Assembly (NCBI GenBank): GCA_050743125.1
Contig: JBOGEB010000114.1
Coordinates: forward strand, 1-13,696
DNA: 13,696 nucleotides
Source of the DNA: JBOGEB01 sp050743125
GTDB lineage: Bacteria; Actinomycetota; Nitriliruptoria; Euzebyales; Egibacteraceae
Direction of reading: 5' to 3'
In this document: positions 1-6,259 of the stretch, one piece after another
Position numbering within the stretch: the stretch's first letter is position 1
Layout: each line of letters starts with the position of its first letter
Made by a program: the position numbers and the translations under genes
The notes under the pieces: generated by a model
Databases searched by the model: none
What the model was told of the DNA's origin: nothing
The model's input: only the letters and a program-made list of their open reading frames with translations

Positions 1-26
1 CTTCCGGCCGTATATACGGCCGGAAG
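1..26. terminator. perfect 26-bp palindrome, possible rnpB terminator
   Basis: CTTCCGGCCGTA and TACGGCCGGAAG are exact reverse complements separated by TA, so the whole stretch is nearly self-complementary. It lies 16 bp past the 3' end of rnpB on the minus strand and could end that transcript, or one entering from the left. The window edge hides any T-tract. It could instead be a protein-binding dyad. Confidence 0.5.
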
Positions 27-42
27 CGCACATCCGAGGCAG

Positions 43-413
43 GGGAGCTGGCCGATAAGCCGGATTCTGTGCCCGGCCACGGCCGGGCGGCGGTCATCTC
101 TCTGGGACCGACGTCTCCGCCGGCCTCGTGCGGCCTACCTGGTGCTCAGCGGGCCACCTCGACGCACCTGCTTGGCCTTGCTCCGGACGGGGTTTGCCTG
201 GCCGCCGACGTCACCGTCGGCGCCGGTGCGCTCTTACCGCACCGTTTCACCCTTGCCGGTGTCTTGGGGGACACCCAAGACCCTTGGCGGTCTGCTCTCT
301 GTTGCACTGTTCCGCGCGTCACCACGCCTGGGCGTTACCCAGCGTCCTACCCTGCGGAGTCCGGACTTTCCTCGACGATGCCTGAGCCTCGCCGCGACCG
401 CCTGGCCAGCTCC
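43..413 (-). ncRNA. rnpB: RNase P RNA, bacterial class A
   Basis: This is the catalytic RNA of ribonuclease P, which removes 5' leaders from pre-tRNAs. On the minus strand the 5' part carries GAGGAAAGTCCGGACTCC, then AGTGCAACAGAGAGCA and AAGGGTGAAACGGTGCGGTA, and the 3' end carries ACAGAATCCGGCTTATCGG. These are the universally conserved class A core blocks in the right order. The terminal P1 helix is visible as GGGAGCTGGCC (413-403) pairing with GGCCAGCTCCC (53-43), which fixes both ends; the length of about 371 nt fits actinobacterial versions. Open reading frames inside this interval are shadows. The mature ends are inferred from P1 pairing and could move by a few bases. Confidence 0.96.
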
Positions 414-424
414 CTTACAGGCTC

Positions 425-430
425 ATCCTA
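425..430 (-). promoter_or_regulatory. candidate -10 box of the rnpB promoter
   Basis: TAGGAT on the minus strand matches the actinobacterial TANNNT -10 pattern and ends about 11 bases before the P1 helix of rnpB. No convincing -35 element is seen. This is an inference from position and a short match. Confidence 0.35.
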
Positions 431-501
431 GCTGGTAGTCCGATTCGGAACTACGGGCGCCGACCGTTTCCGGGGAAGCCAGCCGGATATCGGCACGGGG
501 G

Positions 502-529
502 TGTCAAGCGCCGCCCATTGCCATAGGGT
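502..529 (+). promoter_or_regulatory. candidate thiC promoter
   Basis: TGTCAA (502-507) and TAGGGT (524-529) are separated by 16 bp and resemble -35 and TANNNT -10 elements. Transcription would begin near 536, just where the TPP aptamer starts, which supports the call. Confidence 0.4.
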
Positions 530-535
530 GGCGCC

Positions 536-625
536 AGTCCACGGGAGCCCGGGCACCGGGCTGAGAGGGCGGCTGGCTGGCCGCCGACCGACCGAACCTG
601 ATCCGGGTCATACCGGCGAAGGAAG
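536..625 (+). promoter_or_regulatory. TPP riboswitch (THI element)
   Basis: The conserved thiamin-pyrophosphate aptamer blocks are present: GGGCACCGGGCTGAGAGG (CTGAGA at 561-566) and ACCTGATCCGGGTCATACCG followed by GCGAAGGAA (about 595-624). The variable P3 arm lies between them (about 568-592). The 3' edge contains the only purine-rich ribosome-binding sequence for thiC (AAGGAAG, ending about 5 bases before the ATG at 630). TPP binding would therefore most simply shut off translation start directly. Ends are approximate because the P1 stem is weak by eye. Confidence 0.93.
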
Positions 626-629
626 CGAC

Positions 630-2378
630 ATGCCTGCTGCGGACATCCCCCTGCCCACCCCTGCTCACCGGGAGAACCCTGCTATCCGTCGGGTCTACGA
701 GCAGGGCGGGCACAGCGACGTCCGTGTGCCGTTCCGCGAGGTCACACTGTCGCCCACCCCCACGCGCGGCGGCGTTGAGACGAACCCTCCCGTGCGGCTC
801 TACGACACCTCCGGCCCGCACGGCGACCCCGCCGTCGAGGTCGACCTCGGCGTGGGTCTCGCCGCGGTGCGGGTGGCGTGGATCGCCGCCCGCGACGACG
901 TCGAGACGGTGGGCGCCGCCGAGCCGTACGGCGGTCGGATGTCCGGTCCCGGCGTGGGCCGGCCGATCCTGCGCGCTCGGCCGGGGTGCACCGTCACCCA
1001 GCTGCGCTACGCCCGCCAGGGCAAGATTACGCAGGAGATGGAGTTCGTCGCCGTCCGTGAGGGCTGCGCGCCCGAGCTCGTGCGGGACGAGATCGCCCGT
1101 GGGCGGGCGATCCTGCCGAGCAACGTGAACCACCCCGAGTCCGAGCCGATGGTGATCGGGCGCAACTTCCTCACCAAAGTCAACGCGAACATCGGCAACT
1201 CGGCGGTGACCTCCTCGATCGCCGAGGAGGTCGACAAGCTGGTCTGGGCGACCCGGTGGGGCGCCGACACGGTCATGGACTTGTCGACCGGCGAGGACAT
1301 CCACGCGACCCGCGAGTGGATCATCCGCAACGCGTCGGTCCCCATCGGGACCGTGCCGATCTACCAGGCGCTCGAGAAGGTCGACGGGCGGCCCGAGGAG
1401 CTGACGTGGGAACTCTACCGCGACACGCTCGTCGAGCAGGCCGAGCAGGGCGTCGACTACTTCACGATCCACGCCGGCGTGCTCCTGCGCTACATCCCCC
1501 TGACGGCCAGGCGCGTGACCGGGATCGTCTCCCGCGGCGGGTCGATCATGGCCGCCTGGTGCCTGGCCCACCACGAGGAGAGCTTCCTCTACACCCGCTT
1601 CGCCGAGATCTGCGCGATCATGTCGGCTTACGACGTCGCGTTCTCCCTGGGCGACGGCCTGCGCCCTGGCAGCGTCGCCGACGCGAACGACGACGCGCAG
1701 TTCGCTGAGCTGTCCACCCTCGGCGAGCTCACGAGGATCGCCTGGAGCCATGACGTCCAGGTCATGATCGAGGGTCCTGGGCACGTCCCGCTCCACCGGG
1801 TCGTCGAGAACGTCACCAGGCAGCTCGAGGTGTGCCACGAGGCGCCCTTCTACACACTTGGGCCTTTGGTGACCGACGTCGCCCCCGGCTACGACCACAT
1901 CACCTCGGCGATCGGTGCCGCGGTCATCGGCATGGCGGGCACCGCGATGCTCTGCTACGTCACCCCGAAGGAGCATCTTGGGCTGCCTGACCGTCAGGAC
2001 GTCAAAGACGGCCTGATCGCCTACAAGATCGCGGCTCACGCCGCCGACGTCGCCAAGGGCCACCCGCACGCCCAGACGTGGGATGATGCGTTGTCGAAGG
2101 CGCGGTTCGAGTTCCGTTGGCAGGACCAGTTCAACCTGGCGCTGGACCCCGACACCGCCCGGGCGTCGCACGACGCGACCCTGCCCGCCCCCGCCGCCAA
2201 AAGAGCGCACTTCTGCTCCATGTGCGGCCCGAGGTTCTGCTCGATGCGGATCACCGCCGACGTCCGCGACTACGCCGCCGCGCACGGCCTGGACGAGCAG
2301 GCAGCGCTCGACGCGGGCCTGCGCGACAAAGCCGGCGAGTTCCACCAGAGCGGCGGCCGGCTCTACCTCGACGGCTGA
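630..2378 (+). CDS. thiC: phosphomethylpyrimidine synthase ThiC
   Basis: This cytosolic radical-SAM enzyme converts aminoimidazole ribotide to HMP phosphate, the pyrimidine half of thiamin. The 582-aa product has the family hallmarks: the SNVNHPESEPMVIGRNF region, the NIGNSAV segment, MDLSTGEDI, the TIHAGVL segment and the SRGGSIMAAWCL block. The C-terminal iron-sulfur motif CSMCGPRFC has the C-x2-C-x4-C spacing of ThiC (C529, C532, C537). The frame is open upstream to 501, but that part lies in the riboswitch. The ATG at 630, right after the aptamer's purine-rich edge, is the sensible start, and MPAADIPLP resembles actinobacterial ThiC N-termini. It is preceded by a TPP riboswitch, so thiamin pyrophosphate should repress it. 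Its 3' end overlaps the convergent sortase gene by 16 bp. No other thiamin biosynthesis gene is adjacent. Confidence 0.97.
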   Translation: MPAADIPLPTPAHRENPAIRRVYEQGGHSDVRVPFREVTLSPTPTRGGVETNPPVRLYDTSGPHGDPAVEVDLGVGLAAVRVAWIAARDDVETVGAAEPYGGRMSGPGVGRPILRARPGCTVTQLRYARQGKITQEMEFVAVREGCAPELVRDEIARGRAILPSNVNHPESEPMVIGRNFLTKVNANIGNSAVTSSIAEEVDKLVWATRWGADTVMDLSTGEDIHATREWIIRNASVPIGTVPIYQALEKVDGRPEELTWELYRDTLVEQAEQGVDYFTIHAGVLLRYIPLTARRVTGIVSRGGSIMAAWCLAHHEESFLYTRFAEICAIMSAYDVAFSLGDGLRPGSVADANDDAQFAELSTLGELTRIAWSHDVQVMIEGPGHVPLHRVVENVTRQLEVCHEAPFYTLGPLVTDVAPGYDHITSAIGAAVIGMAGTAMLCYVTPKEHLGLPDRQDVKDGLIAYKIAAHAADVAKGHPHAQTWDDALSKARFEFRWQDQFNLALDPDTARASHDATLPAPAAKRAHFCSMCGPRFCSMRITADVRDYAAAHGLDEQAALDAGLRDKAGEFHQSGGRLYLDG

Positions 2379-3187
2379 CCCGCCCCCGACGCGGCCAGCC
2401 TGGCGAACACCACGACGTTGCCGCGGTAGCCGCGCGCGGAGCGGTCGAACGTCCCCCCGCAGGTGACCAGCCGCAACGTCGGCTCGTCAGTCCGACCGTA
2501 CACCGCCGCCGTGGGGAACGCGCTCTTCGGGTGCTCCTCCACACGCTCGACGACGAACCGGACCGACCCGCCGTCCGCGGTCTGGACCAGCACCTCGTCG
2601 CCCGCGGCCAGCTCCCGCAGCCGGAAGAACACCGCCGGAGCCCGCCGGCTGTCGACGTGGCCGACGACGACCGCGGCGCCGCGCTCGCCCGGCTCGGGCC
2701 CGTCCCGGTACCAGCCTGCCTTTGAGAAGTCCTTCGGCACCTCAAGGCCGCCGTCCGGTTGGAGGCCGAGCGGGACGACCTCGGCATCGACGCCGATGTC
2801 GGGGATCACCACACGCGTCGGGTCGGCGACCTCGATGTTGCGGGGAGCCTCGACCGGCGGCGCGGCCTGGCGGGGGGCTTCGCGGCGGGCTTCGACGGGT
2901 GGCGCCACCGCGAACTCCCTTGTCAGGATAAGGGAGCGCAGCAGCTCCGCCCGGGACGCCGTAGGCCTCGACCAAGGCAGGACCGGTGGCCTGGCTGGCG
3001 CGAGTCCAATGAGCATGAGCCCAGCGCCCAACCCCACTCCGACGAAGCCGACCGCTCCGGTCAGGAACCGCCCCTTGGCGCCGGGCGACCGGCGACGAGA
3101 CGCGGCGGCGTGCCGCCCGCGGGTCTGGGCAACGCACCCCTGGCCACCGTGCCCCGTCGGGGCCCGGTGGCGTCCGCGAGCGCTCAC
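2363..3187 (-). CDS. membrane-anchored sortase (class E/F-like transpeptidase)
   Basis: Sortases cut a C-terminal sorting motif in exported proteins and join the protein to the cell wall. The 274-aa product has an arginine-rich cytoplasmic N-terminus (1-40), one membrane segment at about 42-63, a Pro/Ala/Arg-rich linker and a catalytic domain from about 118. Visible active-site residues are His177 in VVVGHVDS, Cys243 in TLRLVTCGG (the TLxTC motif) and Arg255 in GYRGNVVVFA. The short domain and VTCGG followed by a Y..N..V block resemble actinobacterial class F sortases; class E is the alternative. The frame is open much further upstream, but that is a shadow of the next gene. The GTG at 3187 overlaps the TGA of the upstream gene (GTGA), showing translational coupling. 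The 3' end overlaps thiC on the other strand. Confidence 0.9.
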   Translation of the reverse strand: MSARGRHRAPTGHGGQGCVAQTRGRHAAASRRRSPGAKGRFLTGAVGFVGVGLGAGLMLIGLAPARPPVLPWSRPTASRAELLRSLILTREFAVAPPVEARREAPRQAAPPVEAPRNIEVADPTRVVIPDIGVDAEVVPLGLQPDGGLEVPKDFSKAGWYRDGPEPGERGAAVVVGHVDSRRAPAVFFRLRELAAGDEVLVQTADGGSVRFVVERVEEHPKSAFPTAAVYGRTDEPTLRLVTCGGTFDRSARGYRGNVVVFARLAASGAGQPSR

Positions 3188-3558
3188 CCGACGCAGCGAC
3201 GGCGCAGGGCGAGCGTGACCGCACCACCAGCTGCGATCAGGCCGCCGAGCGCGAGAAGCACGAGGTTGACGCCCTGCGCGGTGCCGCCAGCGCCGGTGTG
3301 CGGTGCCCCGGTCGGGACGGCGCCGCTGTCCTGACCGCCGCTCGTGGAACTCGTCGCCTGGCCGCCGTATGGGGTGGCGGGATTCTGGGTGCCTGGAGTC
3401 TGGGTGCCAGTCCCGCCGGTCGGCTGCTCGCTGGCTGTGGTGCCGGGGCCGCCTCCGGCAGGGTTTGTGCCTTCGCCGACAGTGCAGCCCGCGCCGAGCG
3501 CCAGCGCCGCCAGGAGCGCGAGCAGGACAAGCCTTGGAGCGCTGATCGAGGCCACCAT
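3184..3558 (-). CDS. small exported surface protein, putative sortase substrate
   Basis: The 124-aa product starts at an ATG with AAGGGG six bases upstream; an earlier GTG/ATG 30 bases back would add an unsupported N-terminal tail. Residues 1-24 form a signal peptide (hydrophobic run about 10-21), with Cys25 in LGAGC, a relaxed lipobox. Residues 26-96 are low-complexity Gly/Thr/Pro/Gln/Ser, typical of a wall-spanning stalk. Near the C-terminus APHTG (85-89) precedes a hydrophobic segment (97-118) and the tail RRRCVG. That is the layout of a cell-wall sorting signal, with Ala in place of Leu of LPxTG. The stop codon overlaps the start of the sortase gene, so the two form an operon and the protein is probably that enzyme's dedicated client. 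It has no recognisable folded domain; it may be a membrane lipoprotein instead. Function otherwise unknown. Confidence 0.82.
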   Translation of the reverse strand: MVASISAPRLVLLALLAALALGAGCTVGEGTNPAGGGPGTTASEQPTGGTGTQTPGTQNPATPYGGQATSSTSGGQDSGAVPTGAPHTGAGGTAQGVNLVLLALGGLIAAGGAVTLALRRRCVG

Positions 3559-3686
3559 GATGATCCCCCTTCGTCGTCCCTGCGCCATCTAGCGACAGAG
3601 TCCACCATATTGTGCGAAGACTCGCAGGATAGCGCAAAAACTCCGATGGGCCCGAGCCGCGCTCGCTTCGGGTGTAGGACCGGGTC

Positions 3687-3701
3687 ACGGTAGGCTACCG
3701 T
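3687..3701. repeat. 15-bp palindrome over the tRNA-Val promoter
   Basis: ACGGTAG and CTACCGT are exact reverse complements around a single G. The element contains TAGGCT (3691-3696), a TANNNT -10 box about 10 bp before the mature tRNA 5' end at 3706. A -35-like TTCGGG lies at 3667-3672 (18-bp spacer). It may be an operator or a chance dyad in the promoter. Confidence 0.5.
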
Positions 3702-3705
3702 AGTC

Positions 3706-3782
3706 GGGCGCTTAGCTCAGCTGGTGAGAGCGCTGCGCTTACAACGCAGAGGCCGGGGGTTCGAGTCCCTCAGCGCCCACCA
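3706..3782 (+). tRNA. tRNA-Val (anticodon TAC)
   Basis: The full cloverleaf can be folded by eye. The acceptor stem is GGGCGCT/AGCGCCC (7 perfect pairs), the D stem GCTC/GAGC, and the anticodon stem CTGCG/CGCAG with loop CTTACAA (anticodon TAC, valine). A 5-base variable loop follows, then T stem GGGGG/CCCTC with loop TTCGAGT. The discriminator A is at 3779 and CCA (3780-3782) is encoded. A short 6-bp hairpin (GGTTCG/CGAACC, 3785-3801) follows and may help end transcription. The tRNA lies 69 bp before a scaffold gap, beyond which recombinase-like sequence appears, so it is a candidate integration site. Confidence 0.97.
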
Positions 3783-3850
3783 AAGGTTCGTAGTGCGAAC
3801 CCCCGCCAACAAAAACGAACTCCGGCGATCCCTGATCGTCCTCCGAAGGA

Positions 3851-3950
3851 NNNNNNNNNNNNNNNNNNNNNNNNNNNNNNNNNNNNNNNNNNNNNNNNNN
3901 NNNNNNNNNNNNNNNNNNNNNNNNNNNNNNNNNNNNNNNNNNNNNNNNNN
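3851..3950. other. assembly gap (100 N)
   Basis: Exactly 100 unknown bases, the usual placeholder for a scaffold join of unknown size. It truncates the recombinase-like fragment to its right. Any reading frame that spans it is meaningless. Confidence 0.99.
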
Positions 3951-4099
3951 ACAACGCCCACCTTGACGAAGGCGAACTGGCTCCACTCGCGGCGTAGGTC
4001 GTCCGCGGCTTTCTGGTACGCCGCCTGGCAGTTCTCGACTAGATCGAGGGCCTTCTTGAGTTCGGCCTGCCGCGAGGTCGAGACGCGGAGATAGATCAC
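3951..4099 (-). pseudogene. serine-recombinase-like fragment, cut by the gap
   Basis: From a GTG at 4099 the minus strand encodes VIYLRVSTSRQAE, which matches the N-terminal strand and Arg/Ser active-site region of serine recombinases (xYxRVSTxxQ, with the catalytic Ser in RVS). The next residues, ALDLVENCQAAYQKAADDLRR (approximate run, split by the family pattern A-L-L-E-x-Y-x-A-D-x-R-R), look instead like the C-terminal part of large serine recombinases. So about 300-400 residues of the catalytic and DNA-binding region seem to be missing, and the frame then runs into the assembly gap. In-frame residues before the GTG (KPIEATARKRA) also look coding but begin at a TGA with no start codon or ribosome-binding site. 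I read this as an internally deleted remnant or an assembly chimera. The assignment rests on short motifs. Confidence 0.5.
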
Positions 4100-4216
4100 A
4101 GCTCGTTTGCGGGCGGTCGCTTCGATAGGTTTGATTGGTCAACCGGATGCCCAGGCCAGGAGGGCTTTCCTGCGTAACCTCACCCACCTACACAACACCC
4201 AAGCGCAACACCGAGG

Positions 4217-5836
4217 TTAACCCCCAACCCTCCTCACCGCCACCCTCAACTGTTCGTCAAGCTCCTGAACATACGACAGCTCCGTCCAGTCATCCGGGAA
4301 CCCTTCGCGGACCACTAGAAGACGCTGAAGACCGACAACATATTTAACCTCAAGAACAAACCCGAGTGCCTGCCTAGCCATGGTGCAAGCAGCCTCTGCG
4401 TCATCCTGCAGCGTGTATACCCCAGCCAGGGAACTCGCCATGTTAGCCCGGGGCCGGGCAAGGGAAGAGTGCTTGAGCCCATCCAGCAATATCTGCTCTG
4501 CCTCGGCCGACTTGTTCAGCAGCCACAGACATGTTCCCTTATGGCCGTTTAGAACACCCTCATCCCAGCCGCCAAACAACCCTAATTCGCTTTGCGCCTG
4601 AGATCCGGCCACTTCAGCCCGCTCCATCAGCCGACCATACTCAGATGCATCGCTAGAAGCGGCATGTTCAACCGCTTCACGGATCGCCAACCACGAACAG
4701 ACACCAGCAGGCGCATGCTCGGGCAAAACCGCATTGGCTTGCTCAGCCGACTCAAAAGCCTTGGCAGCATTACCACCCTGATAAATCGTCGAGTGCGCAC
4801 AGCTCAAGGCCCCGAGTGCTCGAGCCTGCATTAGATCATCAGGCGTTGGTGTCTCATGTGCTAATTCCTGAGTGAGTAGAAAGTACGCCCGTGCATCAGC
4901 CCGCTCATCCAGGTTGAACCTCAGCCAACCGATAACCAGCGCTCCCTCGCTGGCGCAGCGCATCAACCGTTCTCGCTCTGAGCCGAACATAGAACCCTCA
5001 AGCAACCGCGCCGTCCGATTCACCAACAGCCGAGCTGGCACTAGCAGCCGCCGGGGAGCCGTCGCGTCATAGGCGGCACCAACCGCCGCCGTCAACCGCT
5101 CAACGTCTCGAACGAGCGCCTCATCGACTGCTCGGGGCCGCTCAAAATAGGCTGACAACCGTTCCAAGGCATCCAGTGGCACTGGCGTGCAGGCGAACGC
5201 CCTGACCAGCTGCATGAATTCACATCTTTTCGCTTTTATACCCTCCTGGTGTGGTTTGCCGTTCTTTGCCACTCCTGCCGCGCCATTGTGGTTCCCGCAC
5301 ACCGAACACTGCCCGTTGACGAGAGTCAATCCATTCAGCACCTCACGAAGGGATTCATTGAGGATTAGCCCACTACTCAGAGCTGTAGCCGGGACCGGCT
5401 CACCGACAACCGGCACCGGGAAACCGAGCTGGTCCCGCTCCTCCCACGGCACCTCAAACAGCTCGCAGATCACCTCCTGGTGGCAGACGTCAGGGACGCA
5501 CTCACCCTCTTCCCACCTACGGACTTTACGGTGATCTACTCCACAACCCCCACCGAAGCGAGCCTTGCACCGACGCTTCACTGCATTGGCAAACGGAGTA
5601 CGGCTCTTCCTACCATAGAGCCGTTCCCGAGCTTCTCGAAGCTTATGGTTCGGTATCCATCGGTCTCGTGGTTTTGAGGGCTTTTCACCCTCCCTTGGTG
5701 AGCGAATCGGACACTTGGGCGTTCGGAGCCTACAGCACCATGGTGAGGGCTGTGAGAGGGTCGCAGCGCCCCCCTCAAGAGGGTCGTCGCACCCCCATGA
5801 CACACCCCCGAAGGCCCAGGCATCGTCCCTCGGCAC
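4217..5836 (-). CDS. helix-turn-helix/TPR transcriptional regulator
   Basis: The 539-aa frame has an N-terminal Xre-like DNA-binding region at about residues 60-140: IPNHKLREARERLYG, then FANAVKRRC, then VDHRKVRRWEEGECVP and the QEVICELFEVPWEERDQLGF block. This is the arrangement of the actinobacterial family that pairs an HTH with a long helical TPR-like C-terminal half (here about 285-530), usually a ligand- or peptide-responsive regulator. Between them are C177 and C180 (CSVCGNHNG) and C205, a possible metal site. The start is uncertain. The GTG at 5836 gives about 55 unconserved residues and has no well-spaced ribosome-binding site, no ATG/GTG/TTG lies just before the HTH, and another in-frame GTG is at 5803. 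A frameshift or unusual start is possible. G+C is lower than in the flanking genes, which fits acquired DNA. It may control the nearby recombinase. Confidence 0.8.
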   Translation of the reverse strand: MPRDDAWAFGGVSWGCDDPLEGGAATLSQPSPWCCRLRTPKCPIRSPREGEKPSKPRDRWIPNHKLREARERLYGRKSRTPFANAVKRRCKARFGGGCGVDHRKVRRWEEGECVPDVCHQEVICELFEVPWEERDQLGFPVPVVGEPVPATALSSGLILNESLREVLNGLTLVNGQCSVCGNHNGAAGVAKNGKPHQEGIKAKRCEFMQLVRAFACTPVPLDALERLSAYFERPRAVDEALVRDVERLTAAVGAAYDATAPRRLLVPARLLVNRTARLLEGSMFGSERERLMRCASEGALVIGWLRFNLDERADARAYFLLTQELAHETPTPDDLMQARALGALSCAHSTIYQGGNAAKAFESAEQANAVLPEHAPAGVCSWLAIREAVEHAASSDASEYGRLMERAEVAGSQAQSELGLFGGWDEGVLNGHKGTCLWLLNKSAEAEQILLDGLKHSSLARPRANMASSLAGVYTLQDDAEAACTMARQALGFVLEVKYVVGLQRLLVVREGFPDDWTELSYVQELDEQLRVAVRRVGG

Positions 5837-5960
5837 CCCCTGGACCGCTGTTCACCAGTCCTGCCAGCCTCGCTGGCGTGCGCACACCCGTACGCATGGA
5901 TGGTTACGAGGGGCAAAGGAGGAGAGCCCGTCGGCTCATGACTGCTGGGTCGGCGGGTCA

Positions 5961-6011
5961 CCCTCTGATCACTGATGAACAGGGGATGTGTATGACCGGT
6001 CAATCAGAGGG
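5961..6011. repeat. nested inverted repeat, candidate operator or att-like site
   Basis: CCCTCTGAT (5961-5969) and ATCAGAGGG (6003-6011) are exact reverse complements 33 bp apart, and the perfect palindrome TGACCGGTCA (5993-6002) abuts the right arm. The element covers the ribosome-binding site and ATG of the possible gene at 5992. It could be an operator, a translation-controlling RNA hairpin, or a recombinase site; the sequence alone does not decide. Confidence 0.45.
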
Positions 6012-6084
6012 ATACAGCCAAGAGGATGACCGCACACACAATCACACAGTGTGTTTGTCGAAAGATGTCCTCAGAACGAAACCG
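5992..6084 (+). CDS. possible start of a small gene cut by the gap
   Basis: An ATG at 5992 follows AGGGG at a 6-base spacing and opens 31 codons (MTGQSEGYSQEDDRTHNHT...) that run into the gap. It would be divergent to the regulator, a common place for an excisionase or small regulator. I do not recognise it and there is no homology evidence. It may be noncoding. Confidence 0.25.
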
Positions 6085-6184
6085 NNNNNNNNNNNNNNNN
6101 NNNNNNNNNNNNNNNNNNNNNNNNNNNNNNNNNNNNNNNNNNNNNNNNNNNNNNNNNNNNNNNNNNNNNNNNNNNNNNNNNNNN
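6085..6184. other. assembly gap (100 N)
   Basis: Exactly 100 unknown bases, a scaffold placeholder. It separates the lower-G+C contig from the high-G+C DNA to the right. Confidence 0.99.
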
Positions 6185-6208
6185 CCACCCGGCTCCAACT
6201 CCGGGTGG
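6185..6208. terminator. hairpin just after the gap, possible terminator
   Basis: CCACCCGG and CCGGGTGG form a perfect 8-bp stem with an 8-base loop. No T-tract follows, which is common for actinobacterial terminators. It would end a transcript coming from the missing sequence. Confidence 0.4.
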
Positions 6209-6259
6209 TGCACTAGAGTGCGTCGGGTCGATCCCGGCCACTGTGAGAGGACCCTGGGT

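Larger units (their letters stand above)
5837..6084. other. region upstream of the regulator, probably regulatory
   Basis: These 248 bases between the regulator's 5' end and the gap hold no convincing complete gene. They contain nested inverted repeats (5961-6011), the odd palindrome ACACAGTGTGT near 6045, and a possible rightward gene start at 5992. This would be the natural place for divergent promoters and regulator binding. Confidence 0.4.

Noticed and set aside
69..438. Three overlapping plus-strand reading frames
   Set aside because: They lie wholly or almost wholly within the RNase P RNA gene on the other strand; the conserved RNA core explains the sequence.
504..2345. A 613-codon minus-strand frame opposite thiC
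   Set aside because: It is the antisense shadow of a GC-biased real gene; the product is Arg/Gly/Val/Asp-rich with no recognisable motif and thiC is certain.
3188..3688. N-terminal extension of the sortase frame to 441 residues
   Set aside because: The extra part is an Arg/His/Pro-rich shadow of the coupled upstream gene; the GTG at 3187 gives a normal sortase.
3717..4187. A 156-codon minus-strand frame across the tRNA and gap
   Set aside because: The ALRDSNPRPLRCKRSA ending is the well-known spurious product of antisense tRNA, and the frame crosses 100 N.
5578..6003. A 141-codon minus-strand frame overlapping the start of the regulator
   Set aside because: Its product has no recognisable domain and it overlaps the conserved HTH region of the regulator in another frame. 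It is kept only as a hint that the regulator's start may be unusual.
6026..6259. Upstream extension of the DUF3467 gene through the second gap
   Set aside because: The frame crosses unknown bases and the DUF3467 core needs no such extension.
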